The position numbers were made by a program, and so were the translations under genes. The notes below the pieces were generated by a model. It had not been told where the DNA came from and made no database searches. It saw only the letters and a program-made list of their open reading frames with translations. This document shows positions 42,881-52,730 of a stretch of 64,000 nt of DNA, one piece after another. Location: assembly GCF_030124175.1 (NCBI RefSeq), contig NZ_JASKMT010000003.1, positions 124,001 through 188,000 on the forward strand, in the 5' to 3' direction. How positions within the stretch are numbered: the first letter of the stretch is position 1; each line of letters opens with the position of its first letter. The stretch comes from Streptomyces sp. 549. GTDB taxonomy: Bacteria > Actinomycetota > Actinomycetes > Streptomycetales > Streptomycetaceae.

Positions 42881-42934
42881 CGCCGCTCCGGCCCGCGGGC
42901 CGGAGCGGCGACGGCCGGCGGCGTACCGCCGGCC
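42881..42934. terminator. double terminator between lipoprotein and mdh
   Basis: A nearly perfect 30-bp palindrome (arms 42881-42894 and 42897-42910) is followed by a second hairpin (GGCCGGCGG at 42913-42921 with CCGCCGGCC at 42926-42934). It serves two convergent genes. Confidence 0.88.
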
Positions 42935-42947
42935 TGCCGGGCGTGGG

Positions 42948-44021
<1,074 letters not shown>

Positions 44022-44182
44022 CTACCGTGCACGGCCCCTCGTCCACACGCAGGGCAGCCGCCCGCTCGAAGAGGGGGAGGGCGGGCGACTGCCGGGCGCG
44101 TCCTGCACCCGTGGGGGGGGTTGCGCATCCGCGTTCCCCGAAGTCGCGGGTCCATGCACACGACTTCCGCGGGCGGCGGAGG

Positions 44183-45280
44183 CTACTCGGCGGCCGTGGT
44201 GCAGCCCTGCGGACCCGTGCCGCCCTCCAGGCAGACCCGGGCGGAGCTGTCGGTCTTCGCGGCGACCATCTTGGTGTAGCCGTCGGTGTTCTCACCGACC
44301 TCGTCCGTCTGCGACTTCTTGTGCGCGGTGATGCGGACCGTGGCGCCGGGCTCGGCGTCGGTGACCCGGGCCCAGGCGGCCTTGCACACGTCGCTGTAGC
44401 GGACCTCGATGTAGGCGTTGCCGATCATGGCGTCGGACGTCGTCTCGGCGTACTGGCCGCCGCAACCCATCGTCTCCGGGTCCTTGCCGGCGCAGTCGGC
44501 GCCGGTGCACTCGACCCCGGCCGGGAGCTTGGGGTCGACCTTGGTCGGCACCGGCTCGGGCTCCGGCGCGGCCTGGCCGCTGCCGCCCAGGTCGAGGAAG
44601 AAGAAGGCGACTCCTATGACGGCGAGCGCACCCGCCACCCCGGCGAGGAACATCAGGCCGCGGCGGGCGCCGGAGGGCTTGCCGCCCCTGCCCGCGCGGG
44701 AGGACGGTGCCGGACGGGCGGCCGGGCCGGGCGGCTCGGGCGCACGGAACTGCGCGGCCGGGCCGGTGCCGTTCGCCGTGCGCTGCGGCGCCGGGGACTG
44801 GCGGCGCAGTACCGCGGTGTGCTCGAAGGACTCGGGGGCGGTACGCACCGAGCCGGAGGCGTGACCGGCCGCGACGGACGACCGCTGGGCGGCCGGCTTC
44901 GCCGTGCGCCCGCGGGGCTTCTTCACGATGGGCGTGGAACCGGTCTTCGCAAGCGCCTCGCGGGCCTGGGAGATCCGGATGGCCTCCATCGTCATGTCGT
45001 GGCGCATCTCGGCCCGGCTCCAGGCGCGTTCGGCGAGCTCCCACATGGTGGCGAGGTGGCCGACGTCCGTCCGGGTCGCCTCGGCGAGCGCGGATATCGC
45101 GCCCTGCGGCGGGAGCAGCCTGCCGTTGAGATACCGTTCCCAGGACGTCCTGCTGTAGCCCGTGCGGTCGGAGACCGCGGCGAGGCTCAGGCCGCTGCGG
45201 TCGACGACTCTCCGCAACTGGTGTGCGAACTCGCTGATCTCCGGATCCAGTTCTTCCGGCAGCGCCTTCCAACGAGGCAT
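44183..45280 (-). CDS. membrane-anchored XRE regulator with extracytoplasmic DUF2690
   Basis: The 365-aa protein has an N-terminal helix-turn-helix (residues ~12-70: FAHQLRRVVDRSGLSLAAVSD ... SWERYLNGR), a long basic/Pro-rich linker, and one transmembrane helix (~213-233: LMFLAGVAGALAVIGVAFFFL). The outer domain is of the DUF2690 type: ECTGADCAGKDPETMGCGG, AYIEVRYSDVCKAAWARV, VRITAHK and VCLEGGTGPQGCTTAAE. The paired cysteines suggest disulfides. A DNA-binding head joined to an outside domain implies signalling across the membrane. The gene is monocistronic and the ligand is unknown. Confidence 0.87.
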   Translation of the reverse strand: MPRWKALPEELDPEISEFAHQLRRVVDRSGLSLAAVSDRTGYSRTSWERYLNGRLLPPQGAISALAEATRTDVGHLATMWELAERAWSRAEMRHDMTMEAIRISQAREALAKTGSTPIVKKPRGRTAKPAAQRSSVAAGHASGSVRTAPESFEHTAVLRRQSPAPQRTANGTGPAAQFRAPEPPGPAARPAPSSRAGRGGKPSGARRGLMFLAGVAGALAVIGVAFFFLDLGGSGQAAPEPEPVPTKVDPKLPAGVECTGADCAGKDPETMGCGGQYAETTSDAMIGNAYIEVRYSDVCKAAWARVTDAEPGATVRITAHKKSQTDEVGENTDGYTKMVAAKTDSSARVCLEGGTGPQGCTTAAE

Positions 45281-45764
45281 GGCCCTCCCCTTGTCCCCCG
45301 GTACGTGCTGTGTGGCTCCCCCTCGAGCCGCGCGGTCCCGATGGTGGCTCTCGCCGTCCGGTGGGAAGTCGCGCTAGCCCAGTGTGCCACCTGGCAGAGC
45401 CCCGCTCACGTCAGCCGGAGCATTCCGCATCGCTTGCGAGCGGGGGCGGGGAGCGCACTCCATCACCGTGCGCGCCGGAGTGCGCCCGGTAAGTCACACC
45501 CGCTGCCGCCCGTGCCCGGTGGGGAAACCGCGGATGAACACGGGGTGCGGCGCGTTCACCGGCTCGTGGCGGCCGGCGGGCGGTCGGCCGACGCGGCGGC
45601 CCGCTTCCGGCCGTCCGGGTTCCGGTTCCTTCTCCGGCGCACCGGTGTTGTTCCCACGTCGTGACACAAACTTCACGTGCGCGGGCCGCTCCGGGGCCGG
45701 AACGCCGCCGACTTCGAGGGGCGAGGGCGTTCCGGCCCCGGAGCCGGAGGGCGCCGCCGGGCCG
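45281..45764. other. 484-bp gene-free stretch
   Basis: No gene is supported. It must contain the promoter of the minus-strand XRE-DUF2690 gene. GCGCACTCC (45453-45461) and GGAGTGCGC (45477-45485) form a 9-bp inverted repeat with a 15-base spacer, a possible operator. The DUF3017 terminator lies at 45689-45743. Confidence 0.45.
45689..45743 (-). terminator. terminator after DUF3017 gene
   Basis: An 18-bp perfect inverted repeat (45689-45706 and 45726-45743) with a 19-base loop, 22 bp beyond the DUF3017 stop on the minus strand. The loop is long but the stem is strong. Confidence 0.7.
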
Positions 45765-46388
45765 TCAGCTGACGGAGAACCGGAGGATGTCCTTGAGGAA
45801 CGGGATCTCCAGCCACGGGTCCGGCTGCAGCATGAGCGCCAGCAGCACGATCAGCGTGCCCAGCGTGCCGTAGGTGAGCAGGTCCGTGAACCGGGACCGC
45901 ACGGCCAGCATGCCCACCGACGGCACCAGCCGCCGCAGCGCCGCGCCGGCCAGGACGGACGCCCCGACGACGAGGGCGCCCAGCCGCGCGTCCACCACGA
46001 GCAGCAGCAGGCCGAGGCCGACTCCGCTCATCACCGTCAGCAGCGGCCACTGCCGGTAGGGCGCGGGCGCGTCCCCCGGCGCGGCCCGGCCGCCGCCCTC
46101 GGGGCGGGCGGTGCCGCGGGTGAACACCGGGAAGCGCCGTCCGCGCCGGCGCTCGCGCGCCCGTGCCTGCGCGGCGACGGGGGCGGGCGCCGGCACAGGT
46201 GCGTCGGGGGCTTCGGGCGCAGGCGCGTCGGGTGCGGACACGTCGGCGGCCTGCCCGGCGTCAGCGGCCTGCCCGGTGCCGGTGGGCGCGTCAGCGGCGG
46301 AGGTGTCCGCCGCCGCAGGCCCGGGGTCGGGGACCGGACGGCCGTCCGGGGCGGGCGGGCCGGCAGGGCCGGGGGTCTGCGCGTCCAA
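45765..46388 (-). CDS. DUF3017 membrane protein
   Basis: This 207-aa protein has an Ala/Pro/Asp-rich N-terminal half (to ~110) and a C-terminal membrane domain with three helices: LLTVMSGVGLGLLLLVV, LGALVVGASVLAGAALRRLV and LLTYGTLGTLIVLLALML. This matches DUF3017, which in actinobacteria sits directly after folD as it does here (3 bp gap). Function is unknown. The tight spacing to folD and the terminator behind it point to a two-gene operon. Confidence 0.88.
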   Translation of the reverse strand: MDAQTPGPAGPPAPDGRPVPDPGPAAADTSAADAPTGTGQAADAGQAADVSAPDAPAPEAPDAPVPAPAPVAAQARARERRRGRRFPVFTRGTARPEGGGRAAPGDAPAPYRQWPLLTVMSGVGLGLLLLVVDARLGALVVGASVLAGAALRRLVPSVGMLAVRSRFTDLLTYGTLGTLIVLLALMLQPDPWLEIPFLKDILRFSVS

Positions 46389-46391
46389 GGC

Positions 46392-47258
46392 TCAGCCCGC
46401 GATCCGCGCTGCCGCCGCCTCGGCGGCCTCCACTACGTTCACCAGCAGCATCGCCCGGGTCATCGGTCCGACACCGCCGGGGTTGGGCGACAGCCAGCCG
46501 GCCACGTCCGCCACGCCAGGGTGCACGTCGCCGGCGATCCGCCCGTCCGCGCCCCGGCTGACTCCAACGTCCAGCACCGCCGCACCGGGCTTGACGTCCT
46601 CCGCCTTGACCAGGTGCGGAACGCCCGCGGCGGCCACCACGATGTCGGCCCGGCGCAGGTGCGAGGGCAGGTCGCGGGTGCCGGTGTGGACCTGGGTGAC
46701 GGTGGCGTTCTCCGAGCGGCGGGTCAGCAGCAGCGGCAGCGAACGGCCCACCGTGATGCCGCGGCCGACCACCACGACGTCCGCGCCCTTGATCTCCACA
46801 CCGTGGCGGCGCAGCAGTTCGATGATGCCGTTCGGCGTGCAGGGCAGGGCGGCGGGCTCACCGAGCACCAGCCGGCCCAGGTTCGTCGGGTGCAGGCCGT
46901 CGGCGTCCTTCGCCGGGTCCATGAGCTCCAGCACCCGGTTGGTGTCGATGCCCTTCGGCAGCGGCAGCTGCACGATGTAACCGGTGCACTCCGGGTTGGC
47001 GTTGAGTTCGGCGACGACCTCCTCGATCTCCTCCTGTGTCGCCGTCGCGGGCAGTTCGCGCTGCAGCGAGGCGATGCCCACCTCGGCGCAGTCGCGGTGC
47101 TTGCCCGCCACGTACTTCTGGCTGCCGACGTCGTCACCCACCAGGACGGTGCCCAGCCCCGGCGTCACCCCCAGGGTCCTCAGTGCCTCCACACGGGTGG
47201 CGAGTTCGGATTTGATCACGGCCGCGGTGGCCTTGCCGTCGAGAATCTGCGCGCTCAT
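46392..47258 (-). CDS. folD: bifunctional methylene-THF dehydrogenase / methenyl-THF cyclohydrolase
   Basis: FolD converts 5,10-methylene-THF to 10-formyl-THF, the one-carbon donor for purine synthesis. The 288-aa protein has [23 protein letters not shown] (with catalytic Tyr and Lys), [47 protein letters not shown], the NADP-binding [17 protein letters not shown], and [13 protein letters not shown]. All family motifs are intact. Together with purN/purH two kilobases away it forms a one-carbon/purine neighbourhood. Confidence 0.96.
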   Translation of the reverse strand: MSAQILDGKATAAVIKSELATRVEALRTLGVTPGLGTVLVGDDVGSQKYVAGKHRDCAEVGIASLQRELPATATQEEIEEVVAELNANPECTGYIVQLPLPKGIDTNRVLELMDPAKDADGLHPTNLGRLVLGEPAALPCTPNGIIELLRRHGVEIKGADVVVVGRGITVGRSLPLLLTRRSENATVTQVHTGTRDLPSHLRRADIVVAAAGVPHLVKAEDVKPGAAVLDVGVSRGADGRIAGDVHPGVADVAGWLSPNPGGVGPMTRAMLLVNVVEAAEAAAARIAG

Positions 47259-47495
47259 GACCCCATCCTCCCGGATCGAGGCTTGAGGTCACCAATCCAG
47301 GGGCAAACCGGCGTTGCAGCCTCGCCACGGTTCGCGGACCCGGCTGGACAGCCCCGGCGCCCGGCGTCGATGATGGCATCCAGTGCTGCGGCCGAACGGG
47401 GACGGCTGGGGGGACACGGCACTGGGTATCTCCCTCATTCTTCCTCGGGCCGGACGGTGCCGCAGCCGCCACGAACCGCTCGGAGAGAGACGCGT

Positions 47496-48179
47496 ATGAG
47501 CTACCCCGACCCGCACCACCCCTACGGCGGCCAGCCGCCGCCGCAGGGACCGCCGCCGCAGCAGCAGCCGCCCTACGGCTACCCGCAGCAGCCGGGCGGG
47601 TACGGCTATCCGCAGCAGCAGTCGGGCGGGTACGGGCATCCGCAGCAGAACGGCTTCCAGCAGCCGGGCGGTTATCCGCAGCAAGGCGGGTACCCGCACC
47701 AGCAGCCGGGGCCGCCGCCCTACGGCCACCCGGGCCATCCGCCCGGCGCCTGGGGCACGATGCCCGGGCAGGTGGTCACGGCCCGCGTCCTGCTGTTCGT
47801 CGCCGGGTCGATCTGGACGCTGCTCGCGCTGATCTCGCTGGTCGTCGGACTGACCGCCCAGCGCATCAGCGCGGACCTGCCCGGCGGCATGGGCGACCTC
47901 GCGGCCGGTCTCGCGGTGCTGTTCTTCCTCCTCCTCGGCGGTATGGGCGCGCTGCACATCGTGCCGGCCTCGATGTTCGGCAAGGGCCGCACCGGCACCC
48001 GGATCACCGCGATCATCGCCGCCTCGGTGAACGCGCTCGTCGCCACCCTCGCGCTGTTCGGCGGGGAGGGCGACACCAACCCGGTCCTCGCGCTGCTGTG
48101 GCTGGCCACCGCGATCGTCACCATCGTGTTCTGCTCGCTGCGCCCGGCCTCCGAGTGGTTCAACCGCCCCACGTACTGA
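47496..48179 (+). CDS. Pro/Gln-rich membrane protein
   Basis: This 227-aa protein opens with ~85 residues of Pro/Gln/Gly/Tyr repeats (PYGYPQQPGGYGYPQQQ type) and then has three or four helices: VTARVLLFVAGSIWTLLALISLVVGL, LAAGLAVLFFLLLGGMGAL, ITAIIAASVNALVATLALFG and LLWLATAIVTIVFC. It ends SEWFNRPTY. Such DUF4064-like proteins are common in Streptomyces; their function is unknown. GGAGAGAG precedes the ATG. It is followed 101 bp later by a shorter paralog, so the two are probably an operon and a duplication. Confidence 0.8.
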   Translation: MSYPDPHHPYGGQPPPQGPPPQQQPPYGYPQQPGGYGYPQQQSGGYGHPQQNGFQQPGGYPQQGGYPHQQPGPPPYGHPGHPPGAWGTMPGQVVTARVLLFVAGSIWTLLALISLVVGLTAQRISADLPGGMGDLAAGLAVLFFLLLGGMGALHIVPASMFGKGRTGTRITAIIAASVNALVATLALFGGEGDTNPVLALLWLATAIVTIVFCSLRPASEWFNRPTY

Positions 48180-48280
48180 GCGGCCCGGCCGGCCCGGTGC
48201 CGCCCGGCCCGGCCCGCGCCACGTCCCCGGCTGTCGGGGTTCCCGACCGTCGATGTTCCCCGAACGAGAAGGTAACGAAG

Positions 48281-48841
48281 ATGACCACGCCCGACCCGAA
48301 CAACCCGTACCAGACCCCCCAGCAGCAGCACCCGCAGCAGCCCGGCGGGTACGCCGCCTACCCGCAGCACCCGCAGCAGGGCGGGTACCCCGTCGGCCAG
48401 CCCTACGGCGGCGGCCCGCAGATACCCGAGGTGGTACCGGGCAAGGTCAAGAACACCCGCGTCATGATGTTCATCATGGGCGGCGCCCAGGGCCTGCTGT
48501 CCCTGCTGCTCCTGCTGGTCCTGGCGGTCGCCACCGAGGACTTCATGGACGCCGTCTCCGACTCCGCCGGTGTCGAGGTGCCCGCCGGGCTGATGGGCTT
48601 CTTCCTGGTGCTCTACCTGGTCCACGCCGCCGCGGGCATCTTCCTCGCCCTGAAGTTCAAGCAGGGCGGCAGCGGCATCCGCGTCGGCGCGATCGTGTGG
48701 GCGGCCTTCACGGTGCTGTTCGGCCTGACGGCCATCCCGCTGGGTGTGGTGTGGATCGCGCTGGGCGTGTTGTGCATCGTGTTCCTCTCCAACGGAGAGA
48801 GCGCGGCCTGGTTCAAGCGCTTCGAGCAGCCCCGCTACTGA
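48281..48841 (+). CDS. Pro/Gln-rich membrane protein, paralog of the upstream gene
   Basis: This 186-aa protein begins MTTPDPNNPYQTPQQQ with a short Pro/Gln/Tyr stretch (to ~50), then four hydrophobic segments: VMMFIMGGAQGLLSLLLLLVLAVAT, LMGFFLVLYLVHAAAGIFLAL, VGAIVWAAFTVLFGLTAIPL and VVWIALGVLCIVFL. It ends SAAWFKRFEQPRY, close to the SEWFNRPTY end of the upstream protein. The plan is the same as in that gene but with little identity. GAGAAGG precedes the ATG. A very strong terminator follows 12 bp after the stop. Confidence 0.8.
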   Translation: MTTPDPNNPYQTPQQQHPQQPGGYAAYPQHPQQGGYPVGQPYGGGPQIPEVVPGKVKNTRVMMFIMGGAQGLLSLLLLLVLAVATEDFMDAVSDSAGVEVPAGLMGFFLVLYLVHAAAGIFLALKFKQGGSGIRVGAIVWAAFTVLFGLTAIPLGVVWIALGVLCIVFLSNGESAAWFKRFEQPRY

Positions 48842-48853
48842 CGGGACCGCACG

Positions 48854-48902
48854 GCATGCGGCGAGGGCCGGACCCGGCAAGGGTCCGGCCCTCGCCGCAT
48901 GC
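48854..48902 (+). terminator. very strong terminator
   Basis: A perfect 22-bp inverted repeat (48854-48875 and 48881-48902) with a GGCAA loop. It is the longest perfect stem noticed in the window. Confidence 0.93.
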
Positions 48903-49271
48903 GCCCCGCCGACCGGCGGGGGCGCGCCTCCCCCGGCGGGGGGAGGCGCGCGGCGCCGAACTCACCTCAGGGACGGTCGCCGCTCAGCTGTGCGCGGCTA
49001 GGGTGAAAACACCGCCGCCGCCCCGGTCCCACCAGGTCGGAGCGGTACCGCAGGTGCGACGCCCCGCACCCCGCACGACCGCGAGAGCCGCGTCCCTGAC
49101 CACGGCGCCGAGCACCCGGTCGTGCCGGGGCGCGCGCACCGCTGCGGAGCAGGGCGGTGGAGGAACTCGCCCTGGTTCCACGCCCGACGGCCGCCGCCGG
49201 ACGGCGTGCATGACGGCCCGGCCCGGACACCACCGGGCCGGGCCGTCTGCCGCACCCGGCCCGTGCGCGGC
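48903..49271. other. 369-bp gene-free stretch
   Basis: No gene is convincing on either strand. TAGGGT at 48999-49004, followed by GAAAAC, looks like a plus-strand -10 box with no gene after it. The purH terminator is at 49213-49246. A decayed gene cannot be excluded. Confidence 0.45.
49213..49246 (-). terminator. purH terminator
   Basis: A perfect 14-bp inverted repeat (49213-49226 and 49233-49246) with a 6-base loop, 26 bp after the purH stop on the minus strand. Confidence 0.88.
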
Positions 49272-50852
49272 TCAGTGGAAGAAGTGCCGGGTGCCGGTCA
49301 GGTACATCGTCACGCCGGCCGCCTCGGCCGCCGCGACCACCTGGTCGTCGCGGACCGAACCACCGGGCTGCACCACGGCCTTCACGCCGGCGGCGGTCAG
49401 CACCTCCAGGCCGTCGGGGAACGGGAAGAAGGCGTCGGACGCGGCGTACGCGCCGGCGGCGCGCTCCTCCCCCGCCCGCTGCACGGCGAGCTTCGCCGAG
49501 TCGACCCGGTTGACCTGGCCCATGCCGACGCCGACCGTGGCCCCGTCCTTGGCCAGCAGGATCGCGTTGGACTTCACCGCCCGGCAGGCCCGCCAGGCGA
49601 ACGCCAGCTCGTCCAGTTCGGACGCCGACAGCGCCTCGCCCGTCGCCAGCGTCCAGTGCGCCGGGTCGTCGCCCTCCGCCTGGAGCCGGTCCGCGACCTG
49701 GAGCAGCGCGCCGCCCTCGATCGGCTTGACCTCAAGGGGCTGGGCCGGAGCGTCAGCGCAGCGCAGCACCCGGATGTTCTTGCGGCCCGCGAGCACCTCC
49801 ACGGCGCCGTCCTCGTAGCCGGGGGCGACGATCACCTCGGTGAAGATCTCCGCGACCTGCTCGGCCATCTCCCGCGACACCGGCCGGTTCACCGCGATCA
49901 CCCCGCCGAACGCCGACAGCGGGTCGCAGGCGTGCGCCTTGCGGTGCGCCTCGGCCACGTCGGCGCCGATCGCGATGCCGCACGGGTTGGCGTGCTTGAT
50001 GACGGCCACGCACGGCTCGGCGTGGTCGTGGGCGGCGCGGCGGGCGGCGTCGGTGTCCGTGTAGTTGTTGTAGGACATCTCCTTGCCGTGCAGCTGCTCG
50101 GCTGCGGCCAGGCCGCCCGTTCCGTCGGTGTAGAGGGCGGCGGGCTGGTGCGGGTTCTCGCCGTAGCGCAGCACCTGCGCACGCTCGAACGTGCTGCCCA
50201 GGAACTCGGGGAAGCGGGTGTCACCGGCGTCGCCTTCGGTGGCGTCCGCCGCGTAGCCGTCGGCGAACCAGGAGGCCACCGCCACGTCGTAGGCGGCGGT
50301 GTGCCGGAACGCCTCCGCGGCGAGGCGCTTGCGCGTCGCCAGCTCGAAGCCGCCGTCGGCCGCGGCCTGCAGGACGTCCCCGTAGCGGCCGGGGTTGACG
50401 ACGACCGCCACGGACGGGTGGTTCTTCGCCGCCGCCCTCACCATGGAGGGGCCGCCGATGTCGATCTGCTCGACGCACTCGTCCGGGCTCGCACCCGAGG
50501 CGACGGTCTCCCGGAACGGGTAGAGGTTCACCACGACCAGGTCGAAGGGCTCCACGCCCAGCTCGGCGAGCTGCGAGCGGTGGTCCTCCAGCCGCTGGTC
50601 GGCGAGGATGCCGGCGTGCACCCGCGGGTGCAGCGTCTTGACCCGGCCGTCGAGGCACTCGGGGAAACCGGTCAGCTCCTCGACCGGGGTCACCGGCACT
50701 CCGGCGCCGGCGATCCGGGCGGCGGTCGAGCCGGTCGAGACGAGCTGCACACCGGCGGCGTGCAGCCCCTGCGCCAGTTCCTCCAGCCCGCTCTTGTCGT
50801 AGACGCTGACCAGCGCGCGGCGGATCGGCCGCTTCGTACCTTCGGCAGTCAT
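49272..50852 (-). CDS. purH: bifunctional AICAR transformylase / IMP cyclohydrolase
   Basis: PurH catalyses the last two steps of IMP synthesis, using 10-formyl-THF from FolD. The 526-aa protein has the N-terminal MGS-like cyclohydrolase ([75 protein letters not shown]). The C-terminal transformylase part has [28 protein letters not shown] with the catalytic Lys-His pair, [13 protein letters not shown], and ends [15 protein letters not shown]. The ATG overlaps the purN stop (ATGA, 50849-50852). Confidence 0.98.
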   Translation of the reverse strand: MTAEGTKRPIRRALVSVYDKSGLEELAQGLHAAGVQLVSTGSTAARIAGAGVPVTPVEELTGFPECLDGRVKTLHPRVHAGILADQRLEDHRSQLAELGVEPFDLVVVNLYPFRETVASGASPDECVEQIDIGGPSMVRAAAKNHPSVAVVVNPGRYGDVLQAAADGGFELATRKRLAAEAFRHTAAYDVAVASWFADGYAADATEGDAGDTRFPEFLGSTFERAQVLRYGENPHQPAALYTDGTGGLAAAEQLHGKEMSYNNYTDTDAARRAAHDHAEPCVAVIKHANPCGIAIGADVAEAHRKAHACDPLSAFGGVIAVNRPVSREMAEQVAEIFTEVIVAPGYEDGAVEVLAGRKNIRVLRCADAPAQPLEVKPIEGGALLQVADRLQAEGDDPAHWTLATGEALSASELDELAFAWRACRAVKSNAILLAKDGATVGVGMGQVNRVDSAKLAVQRAGEERAAGAYAASDAFFPFPDGLEVLTAAGVKAVVQPGGSVRDDQVVAAAEAAGVTMYLTGTRHFFH

Positions 50853-51481
50853 GCCGGAACCCGTACCTTTCGTCCTTCAATGGAATAGCCCTCGCGGGCC
50901 AGACGGCCCACCACGTCCACCAGGAGCCGTCGTTCGACGTCCTTGATGCGTTCGTGCAGGGCGGACTCGTCGTCCTCAGCGCGGACCTCCACCGCCTCCT
51001 GGGCGATGATCGGACCGGTGTCGACGCCGTCGTCGACAAAGTGGACGGTGCACCCGGTCAGCTTCACGCCGTAGTGCAGCGCGTCGCGCACGCCGTGCGC
51101 GCCGGGGAAGCTGGGCAGCAGCGCCGGGTGGGTGTTGACAAGCCGGCCGCCGAACCGGGCCAGGAAGTGCTTGCCGACGATCTTCATGAAGCCGGCCGAG
51201 ACCACCAGGTCCGGCCGGTGCGCGGCCGTGGCCTCGGTCAGTGCCCGGTCCCACTCCTCGCGGGTGGCATGGTCGCCGACCCGGCAGACGAAGGTGGGCA
51301 GGCCCGCGCGCTCGGCGCGCTCCAGACCCGTGATGCCGGTCCGGTCGGCGCCGACCGCCACCACCTCGGCCCCGAACCCGGCGGGACCGTGCTCGGCGAC
51401 GGCGTCGAGCAGCGCCTGCAGGTTCGTGCCCGACCCCGAGACGAGTACGACGAGCCGGGCGGGGGACGCGGGTGCAGCCAC
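50849..51481 (-). CDS. purN: phosphoribosylglycinamide formyltransferase
   Basis: PurN formylates GAR using 10-formyl-THF, an early step of purine synthesis. The 210-aa protein has [33 protein letters not shown] middle sequence, and the catalytic region [24 protein letters not shown], with Asn and His, followed by [22 protein letters not shown] with Asp. It is the first gene of purN-purH and overlaps purH by four bases. Its GTG/ATG start lies 296 bp from the divergent membrane protein gene. Confidence 0.96.
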   Translation of the reverse strand: MAAPASPARLVVLVSGSGTNLQALLDAVAEHGPAGFGAEVVAVGADRTGITGLERAERAGLPTFVCRVGDHATREEWDRALTEATAAHRPDLVVSAGFMKIVGKHFLARFGGRLVNTHPALLPSFPGAHGVRDALHYGVKLTGCTVHFVDDGVDTGPIIAQEAVEVRAEDDESALHERIKDVERRLLVDVVGRLAREGYSIEGRKVRVPA

Positions 51482-51777
51482 GGCGGGCCTTCCTTCACAG
51501 GAGCGGGAGCAGCCTTCACGAGAGCGGGAGCAGCGTGCAGGCCGAACCGGCGGCGCCGGTCGGGCTTGTGCGATCGGACGAACGCGGCGGGCGGGAACAC
51601 TCAGGGAACCCTACGAAGCGCTCGGCCGTCAGCAACGATACCGGCAGTCCCGTGCAGCCCCCACGGGACGGGCCCCGGGCCAGCAGGTAGCGTCGGGCCC
51701 AGGGTTCCGTCGGATCCGCGCCACCCAGGGCGCCGCGGACCGCCGCACGGACACACGAAGGGGAAGAAACACACCAC

Positions 51778-52599
51778 ATGACGGACCGACGCCGCTCCAC
51801 CGGACAGTCCGGGCAGGAACAGTCCGGGCACGAACAGTCCGGGCAGGAACAGTCCGGACAGCACGACAACCCCTTCGCACCGCCGCCCGCGGACCGCCCC
51901 GACCAGCCCTGGCAGCCCCGCCACCGGCCCGAGGACGAGCAGGACGGCGACGGGTCCGGCAGCGCGTCCGGACCGGGGTCGGGGACGGGGTCGGGCGACG
52001 AGCCGTCGGACCGCAAGCGGTGGGGCAGCCAGTGGAGCAGCCGGCAGCCCGGACGCGGCGGCGGCGGCTTCGGCAGCCGCAACGGCGGCGAGCCCAAGGG
52101 CAACGGGAACGGCAAGCCCGACGGGTCCGGCGGCCTGCGCTGGGACCCCAGGGACCCGGTGCAGCGGCATTCCCGCTACGCCCTGCTCTCGGGCATGTGG
52201 GGCTTCTTCTTCGCGCTCTTCAACATCCCGCCGGTCGCCCTGCTGCTGGGCGCGCTGGCCCTCTACTGGGGCATCAGCGCGCTGCGCGGCGCCCCCGGCG
52301 CGACCCGTAAGGACGGGGACGCGGGCGGTGAGCGCCGTGGTCTCGGCGGCGCGGGCGGCCGTGACACCCCGGGACCGGCACCCGCCGTGCGGACCGTGCG
52401 CCAGCAGACCACGGCGGCGATCAGCGGCATCGTGATCGGCTCGCTGTCGCTGCTGATCGTGGCGGCGACCTTCTCGTTCCAGTTGATCTACCAGGACTAC
52501 TACCACTGCGTGGACGACGCGCTCACCACCACCTCACGAGAGGCGTGCGAGCGGCATCTGCCGGAGCGGCTGCGCCCGCTGCTCGGTGAGCGCGACTGA
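51778..52599 (+). CDS. two-helix membrane protein with disordered N-terminus, unknown
   Basis: This 273-aa protein starts with four GQEQS-type repeats (SGQEQSGHEQSGQEQSG), then a long Asp/Gly/Ser/Pro-rich disordered part to ~125. Two hydrophobic regions follow: LLSGMWGFFFALFNIPPVALLLGALALYWG (a hairpin) and IVIGSLSLLIVAATFSFQL. The C-terminal tail IYQDYYHCVDDALTTTSREACERHLPERL has two cysteines and may be outside. GAAGGGG precedes the ATG. Similar membrane proteins sit near purNH in other streptomycetes; their function is unknown. Confidence 0.8.
   Translation: MTDRRRSTGQSGQEQSGHEQSGQEQSGQHDNPFAPPPADRPDQPWQPRHRPEDEQDGDGSGSASGPGSGTGSGDEPSDRKRWGSQWSSRQPGRGGGGFGSRNGGEPKGNGNGKPDGSGGLRWDPRDPVQRHSRYALLSGMWGFFFALFNIPPVALLLGALALYWGISALRGAPGATRKDGDAGGERRGLGGAGGRDTPGPAPAVRTVRQQTTAAISGIVIGSLSLLIVAATFSFQLIYQDYYHCVDDALTTTSREACERHLPERLRPLLGERD
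51805..51864 (+). repeat. four tandem 15-bp repeats in a coding region
   Basis: CAGTCCGGGCAGGAA and close variants occur at 51805-51819, 51820-51834, 51835-51849 and 51850-51864. They encode the SGQEQ repeats. The unit is a multiple of three, so copy-number change would keep frame. Confidence 0.9.
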
Positions 52600-52623
52600 G
52601 CACAGAGAGGCAGCGACACAGCG

Positions 52624-52663
52624 ACGGGTGGGGCGGGCCCCGGACGGGCCCCGCCCCACCCGT
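52624..52663 (+). terminator. terminator after the two-helix membrane protein gene
   Basis: A 14-bp perfect inverted repeat (52624-52637 and 52650-52663) with a GC-rich 12-base loop that can pair further, 24 bp after the stop. Confidence 0.8.
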
Positions 52664-52692
52664 CTGCGCGCCGGGCCCGCGTGGTCCGGCCA

Positions 52693-52730
52693 TTGACAGG
52701 TGAGAGGTCGGCGGCGTGCAATATATTGCA
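52693..52730 (+). promoter_or_regulatory. leaderless promoter overlapped by a 14-bp palindrome (GntR autoregulatory site)
   Basis: TTGACA (52693-52698) and TGCAAT (52717-52722), 18 bases apart, make a good housekeeping promoter. A start 7-8 bases further falls on the A of the ATG at 52730. TGCAATATATTGCA (52717-52730), a perfect 14-bp palindrome, covers the -10 and the start. No ribosome site exists, so the mRNA should begin at the start codon. Confidence 0.65.

Noticed and set aside
45384..48179. A 931-residue plus-strand protein ending in the Pro/Gln-rich membrane protein
   Set aside because: Everything before 47496 is antisense to folD and DUF3017. GGAGAGAG plus ATG at 47496 gives the real start.
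48967..49255. Small minus-strand frames in the purH downstream gap as genes
   Set aside because: Rich in Arg, Gly and Pro, without ribosome sites, membrane helices or motifs, and overlapping each other in several frames.
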